Shown here one piece after another: positions 58,801 through 64,000 of a stretch of 64,000 nt of DNA. This DNA is from Phallusia mammillata. Lineage: Eukaryota; Chordata; Ascidiacea; Phlebobranchia; Ascidiidae. The stretch covers positions 62,001-126,000 of the forward strand of contig QLIY01000062.1 in assembly GCA_003260075.1 (NCBI GenBank), written 5' to 3'. How positions within the stretch are numbered: position 1 is the first letter of the stretch; every line of letters starts with the position of its first letter. Under the pieces are notes generated by a model, which did no database searches, was not told where the DNA came from, and saw only the letters and a list, made by a program, of their open reading frames with translations. The translations under genes were made by a program, and so were the position numbers.

Positions 58801-61800
58801 CACTTCGTGTGGAAATATTTCAAGGAAAATTTATTACGTCACAAACAAGACTAAAACAATATAAATATAATGCGCGAACAATTGCCTCCTGTTTGTTACT
58901 TGAAAATGAAGCAATGGACCACTTCTTGGCACAGAAAACTCATTTGTCTGACCAACTTTTGCTTATCCACTCGCAAGATCTGATATTGCATAAGCTCCTC
59001 GCGGTCCCTCTGAAATCGCGTGGCGGATCCCAAAGGGACCGCGGACCCCAGTTTGAGAACCGCTGAATCTAAACAAATGAATACATAAACTATTGCTGCC
59101 AGGCATAATATCAAGTTTGTAGAGTTCTTCTGGCAAATGTAATTTTTTTCTGAAGTTTCAACGTCCTATACAGGTCGTCTTCATCAGGGTAAATAAAGTT
59201 GTCATATGGGTTCGGGTTTCTTTGTAGGTCTTCACGTACCAGAGTTGTAAACACGAACCCTTTTAACCAGTTTAATTGAAAATAAAGCCCCATTTAGGTC
59301 CGAAAGGTTGAATTGAATCTACTTACCATGGAGGAATTGTGGCACAAATGGTGCCGAGTGAAATATAAGACCCGATTCAAGCACGTTTAGTCTAGTTTAT
59401 GTTTATCTGATGATCTCTAAATCATTGTTTCGACGTGTGTATGAAAAGTGCCCGCGTTACACAAAACATTCAGCCCTGGCCTTTTCTCCATCTATTTGGT
59501 TGCTAAAGCGTTTTTGTTTTTGTCACTAATCGCGTGGGTTTTAGTTCGTTGTTTAAAAATTCCATAAAGTGTGGCCAAACTTGTTTACCCATAATGTGCC
59601 AACCTCATTTCTTGTGAGCCCTTGCCTTGTAATGACGATGTAGCTGCAACAAGTTTAGCTTTTATCCACCAGTTGTGCCCTCCACTATTTTGCGCTCCAT
59701 AACGTTTCAACGTTGCACAGCTATTTCCAGCTTGGTGATGGTTTTACGGGATTTGAGTCGCTATGTTTCAGCATGCCTGTTTAACGCCATGGTTTAAAAA
59801 CTGTCGATTTTTTTCAAATAAGGCACCAAACGAGTAATATATAACGCGACTCTTTTTTTCAGGGAATAGGATATGCTTCGTTGGTGTTGACGGTTTTAGC
59901 CATGCTCCCCTATATGCTGGTCATGGCTTGGGCGATTTTGTACCTTGGACACTCTATGACAACCGGGCTATTACCCTGGACAACTTGCGGTAAGTTTGCA
60001 AATCAGAATTTAATACGTTCGCACTTAAGGAGGCTGCCGACATTATTCCATTTGATTTCCATACGCTAAGTATTTTCTAATATATTCTTTAAGTAAAAAT
60101 AAACTGTTTGTAGTTATTAGAACTTTCCATATTGACAGTGAATCACTTGGTTTTGCAATAAAGAGTCCACAATGCAAGAAAGAGATAAAGGTTTTCTTAG
60201 TCCAAAGAAGCCTAATACCCAAGACCCCGGTTTAATCAAGCTTTTAAATTTTTTACGAAATTCACACTAGAAAAAAGACAAGTCTTAAGTGAACCTCTTC
60301 AGTCACGCTTTTTCTGCATCTGTGTGGGAACCCCAGGTCTGGAACTATTGGATTAAATAGGTCTGTGTTAAGATAACCCCTGGAACACTAACTCCTGCGT
60401 GACGCTTAATACCGTCATGAACAATTCTATGGCGATATCCGTGGATTTCCCAAAGACAAATGCCACCCTGGAATTCAACCAATCAATTTCAATTTCGTAC
60501 ACAAAGGAATCCCTCCCTCAAGTTCAGTTTTGGAGGTGAGGCCTTAAAACGGGGAAAAGTTTAGGTTTACTGTAACAAACAAAGGCCAAGAAACTTTTCT
60601 AACCTTTGTTTGTTTTTTTCTTTTTGTTATTGTTTGCTGTAGCCGTACAGTTCACTTCAGAACTTCGACTGCTCGTGTCCAATGAGAGCTTCGTATTGAT
60701 CGAGACGACGTCCTGCCATAGCCGTAACTTTACTCTGCACACACGCGTTGGATATTGTGGTTTATTATGTAGGCCTATTGTAGTGTTAAAAACGTACACT
60801 AAAATTCCAATCTTTACCTGTTATTGTTTTTCGACAACCTTTCTCTAATAATTCTTCGCGACTGAAAAACCGCTGATTGCCGAAAGTCGGTCAATATACC
60901 AGAGTTGTAAGTTGCGCCTGCTGGGTTTTAGGTTCGGTATCTGGCCGGTTCTTGGTCAATGCGTGACAAACAATCGGCCTAGATTCGGGCCTGATCTTTG
61001 CTCACTGTTTTACGAAGAGTATTTGTATCGTTTCACGAAAAAAACAGCCATACATTCAAAAGAATATTCTGCAGACTATTCTGCCAAACTGAGGCATTTG
61101 ATACACTTACATTTGAGGCCTAATTTTAAGTTTCAGTGGATTAATTAAATCATTATCAGGCCCGTACCAAAAAGTCTTTGGCCTACTCACAACTCTCGTC
61201 AGTGTCAAACCTTGCGAAACGACCTTGAACCCAACTTATACCTATGACTTTACGCCAGTTTAAATAAACAATAATACAGTCTTTAAACTTGATTTAAAAG
61301 CCAAAAATTCACCTCATGTTTGATAAGCGCTTTTTGTTTTAAACCAAATTCCCATCCCACGGGTTATAGAGAAAGGTTTTCGCTATGTGCATCTTTTGCA
61401 ATGTCGTGAAGGTTTAAATTTGCAATACTTAGGAACTACGTGCTGAGGATATCAAACTCCGAAAGCGAAATGGATGGAGAGTTTAACTGGCCAGTGCTGT
61501 GTGCCCTCATCGCTGCTTTTTTCACTGTCTTTTTTGTTACTGTGGGTGGAATAAAGATTGGTGGAAAAGTAAGTAAAAAACTACCTTGGTCAGCCTGGAA
61601 ATTCTATTAACGTGAGAGCCTAAATGCCAACGTTTAGGGCTATTTAGATTAGGTGAGGTTCTTTAATACAAATAACAATACAACTGACTTAAAACGTAGT
61701 TTCGAACGTTTAATTTAGTTTCAAAAGCAGAAACAACTGTGCTGTTTGCGTTCTTTATCGGGTACAGCAACCTTTTGTGAGTTGAGTTCTCAAGTGGATA

Positions 61801-63767
61801 GCCCTAATCGTTTGATTTATGTTTCGCTTTAGGTTGTCTACTTCACTGCAACCTTTCCATACGTCATCTTGGTTGCCCTTCTCATCCGAGGAGCGACATT
61901 AGAGGGCGCTAGCAAGGGCATCAGGGCTTATCTTCTTCCCAATTTGTCACAACTTGCAAAAGCGCAGGTAATTTACACATGTTCCGTATGAAGCAGTGGT
62001 TCACATTGAAATTACATTTTCTTGCAATACTGGTTTATGTTGATTTTTTTGTTTGCTATTTTATTAATCTGTTTTATTATGTTTTTTTTTTTTTTTGTAT
62101 TTAGGTTTGGGTTGATGCAATTTCCCAGGCCATCTATACTTTTGGAATAGGATTTTCCGCCTTGACCGCTTTTGGTGGATACAACAAACACAAAAACAAC
62201 TTCTACAGGCAAGTATACTTCTTTATTGCAACACAATTGCGGCGTCAAAGTTTTTAAGTGCAACATTCTAAGGACAAAACCTTTTTGATCTAAAATCATC
62301 AGCCAATAAATGCCAAGTAATCTGCAGAGAATGCACACTGTTTCAACCTATAAGGCCTCATTAATGCAGCTAGTGAACACATCGGTCGTATTGGCCTTAT
62401 TTTTAACTTACCTCCCTAAACATCTGTTTTTATGTTGCAGGTCAACATTCGTTGTAATTTGCTTGGGGTGTATTACATCATTCACGATGGGGCTCGCAAC
62501 ATTCAGTGTACTTGGACATCTTGCACACGTCATGGATGTCGACATCGATGGCGTAGTACAGTCAGGTTCAACAGTAATAAATGTTGTACTCTAACGTCAG
62601 TGTACTACTTTTACTATACATCAGTTTACATTGGTTTAAACCAGTGGGTCTCAAATTATGGGTCGCGACCCAAACATGAATCGCGCAGGGTCAAAAAATG
62701 GGTCGCCCTATGGCGATTCAATGCTGCCCAAACGAACTATTACTGCATTAAGTAAACACAAACGAATTTACTTAATGTGGTAGTAAAGTCACCTCACTCG
62801 ACCACGTTGTACAGTAAACAGAACCAACTATTACCACATACAGACGACAATAGGCTTCCAACTTTACTGTTGCGCACATGGCGATTGTAACGTGACACGT
62901 CGTAGCACGGGAAATAGTAGTACACGTTAATCATGCGAAACTGAACGTGGACATGTACCAGTTAGCGTTTAAGGAAGAGTAAGCATTCGTACAAGGAACC
63001 ATTTTTAGAATTGGGATTCACTTCTATCAATGATCATAGTGCTGCAAAGCCACAATGTGTGTTGTATTATACAGTGTTGTCGAACGAATCGATCTCGTTA
63101 AGTTTGCAGCCATGTTGACATGGGCAGACTCCTATGCGACGACGACGACTTGGCCTCGAAATTGCAGTCCGTCTCGTTAATACATTTTTGATGTTTGAGG
63201 CTTGGGTCGTGAGATGTTCATAAAACTCAGATTTGGGTCGCGGTTAAAAAAGTTTGAGAACCACTGGTTTAAACTAAACAAAACGCGTCATGGATGGCGT
63301 AAAGAGAATTCGCAATTATTTTAAATTGTGTAAAAATACTGACAGTTAGGGCTATTAGAGTTGAAGTGCGGTTTTATAATAGATTTCAAGAAAATCCACT
63401 TATAAACTAAGTTTGTAAAGTTTAATTTAGTTCCTCACCCTATCCCAGTCTCACTGTTAACAGTTATACTATACTAGTAAATAGTTATACTATTTACGCC
63501 ATTTACTACTTTAGCAAACTTTTTCGGGGGGGGGGTTCACCCTATCCCAGTCTCACTGTTAACTTAAATAGTTATACTATTTACGCCATTTACTACTTTA
63601 GCAAACTTTTTCTATTGTGTGTTCTTATATTAGTAGCTCTATCATTACTTTTAGGGCCCGGACTAGTCTTTCAAGTATTTCCCGTGGCATTGGGCCTCAT
63701 GCCTGCATCGCAATTTTGGGCCGCCATGTTTTTTCTGATGATCTACTTTGTGGCAATCGACACTTCG
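55896..63767 (+). CDS. SLC6-family Na+/Cl- -dependent transporter (3' end outside window)
   Basis: SLC6 proteins carry neurotransmitters, amino acids or osmolytes into cells with Na+ and Cl-. Exons in phase: 55896-55912 (proposed), 56518-56648, 57481-57611, 59863-59989, 60373-60535, 61433-61568, 61833-61967, 62105-62208, 62441-62565, 63655-63767. TM1 has the hallmark [19 protein letters not shown]. Then come [12 protein letters not shown] (TM2), a long extracellular loop with the [11 protein letters not shown] pair and three N-glycosylation sequons (NNS, NAT, NQS), [13 protein letters not shown] (TM5), [10 protein letters not shown] (TM6-7) and [13 protein letters not shown] (TM8). The DNPWNT motif leans to the GABA/taurine/creatine branch, but the substrate is not decided. 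If the first short exon is wrong, translation starts at ATG 56531. Two donors are GC instead of GT (62209, 63768). Confidence 0.93.
56070..56390. mobile_element. hAT-type MITE with perfect 8-bp TSD (SLC6 intron 1)
   Basis: Ends CAGTGGCGGCTCGTGCCTA and TAGCACGAGCCGCCCCTG, flanked by CTTTGTTG (56062-56069 and 56391-56398). An n lies at 56141, followed by 20 bases identical to 58156-58175. Confidence 0.88.
57055..57370. repeat. Spacer-joined duplication in SLC6 intron 2
   Basis: About 80 bases (GGCTGCGGTTTGGTGACCCG to GTAAATTCTG) before G10 at 57139-57148 recur at 57285-57363 with few changes. Confidence 0.75.
58581..59066. mobile_element. hAT-type MITE (SLC6 intron 3)
   Basis: Ends CTGCGGTTCTCAAACTTTT and CAGTTTGAGAACCGCTG are inverted repeats. 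Flanks TTCTAAAC and ATCTAAAC match at seven of eight bases. Inner GGGACCGCGGACC pairs with GGTCC-type sequence near the left end. Confidence 0.75.
59640..59790. repeat. Dispersed repeat shared with TAB1 intron 5
   Basis: TTTTGCGCTCCATAACGTTT and GCTATTTCCAGCTTGGTGATG are the reverse complement of blocks near 10680-10740. The copies differ by several substitutions. The family is probably SINE-like. Confidence 0.6.
62642..63266. mobile_element. hAT-type MITE with perfect 8-bp TSD (SLC6 intron 9)
   Basis: Ends CAGTGGGTCTCAAATTATGG and AAAGTTTGAGAACCACTG, flanked by GTTTAAAC at 62634-62641 and 63267-63274. GGGTCGCGACCC lies just inside the left end and GGGTCGCGG inside the right. At 625 bp it is the longest hAT-type element seen here, still without coding capacity. 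Confidence 0.9.
63420..63615. repeat. Spacer-joined duplication before SLC6 exon 10
   Basis: TCACCCTATCCCAGTCTCAC at 63435 recurs at 63537 after G10 (63526-63535). The first copy has a small internal tandem repeat (TAGTTATACTAT) that the second lacks, an allele-like difference. Confidence 0.78.
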
Positions 63768-64000
63768 GCAAGTCTTTTGATTTATTCAATGTAATCTTTT
63801 ATTTTTGAAACATAATTCGTCAGTTGTTTTATTGATGTAGAAGTCGTCTTTGGCCCTTCTTCTTAAAGTCGTCTGTAGTTTTAAATATTTGATAAGTGAA
63901 GAATGATTCGTCGGTCACCACCCTGTTACACAGGCTGATTCTTATAGTCTGTTATGGCATTTCTACTTGGTAACAAGTTATTTTTATAGTTTTCGGAATT

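Larger units (their letters stand above)
15507..63535. other. Group of G-run spacers (right block)
   Basis: Runs of exactly 10 G start at 15507, 16412, 24751, 25480, 26673, 30612, 32454, 34997, 40233, 42913, 43031, 44312, 44667, 44764, 45080, 46878, 47848, 50479, 57139 and 63526. Runs of 11 start at 16472, 19655, 20572, 22125, 25235 and 44184; 12 at 39701; 17 at 53493; 60 at 17439, 29366 and 34279; 62 at 32857. All are G on the plus strand. Confidence 0.8.

Noticed and set aside
1..64000. A single new biological system uniting the five genes
   Set aside because: The genes are independent, conserved animal genes on both strands with no shared regulation visible, and their order may partly be a scaffolding product.

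Overview
The window is animal nuclear DNA. It is AT-rich, its genes are split by short GT-AG introns, and it is full of small non-autonomous transposons. All five genes have clear vertebrate orthologues, yet they are compact. With the very high divergence between duplicated allelic segments, this suggests an invertebrate chordate, probably an ascidian tunicate. That placement is inference; no species is claimed.

Layout, left to right: a Roquin-type RNA-binding E3 ligase with an unbroken coding exon (1655-4957, +); TAB1, the pseudophosphatase partner of TAK1, in eight exons (7041-13681, +); a de novo DNA methyltransferase DNMT3 in 13 exons (17724-26930, +); centlein (CNTLN), a centrosomal coiled-coil protein, in about 30 exons on the minus strand (53148 down to 28621); and the 5' two thirds of an SLC6 sodium/chloride-dependent transporter (55896-63767, +), which runs off the right edge. 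DNMT3 and CNTLN are convergent; CNTLN and SLC6 are divergent. I see no operon or shared pathway. Roquin and TAB1 both touch immune and mRNA/TAK1 signalling in vertebrates, but their adjacency alone proves nothing.

Introns and spacers hold many MITEs. Seven hAT-type elements keep perfect 8-bp target duplications, and there is a PIF/Harbinger-like element, long-TIR elements, pogo-like fragments, tRNA-derived SINEs and another dispersed repeat family.

The strongest unexplained structure is a set of 41 C or G homopolymers. Most are exactly 10 nt, three are exactly 60, and many sit between near-identical direct repeats of 40-300 bp. Every run left of 13.84 kb is C and every run right of 15.5 kb is G. 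They break reading frames and remove conserved residues, so I read them as fixed-length assembly-gap spacers that join unmerged haplotype ends, with a scaffold orientation flip at about 14-15.5 kb. The apparent exon duplications in TAB1, DNMT3 and CNTLN are therefore most likely false. I did not find a convincing new biological system; the more interesting biology lies in lineage-specific residues of TAB1 and DNMT3, the intronless Roquin and the MITE load.
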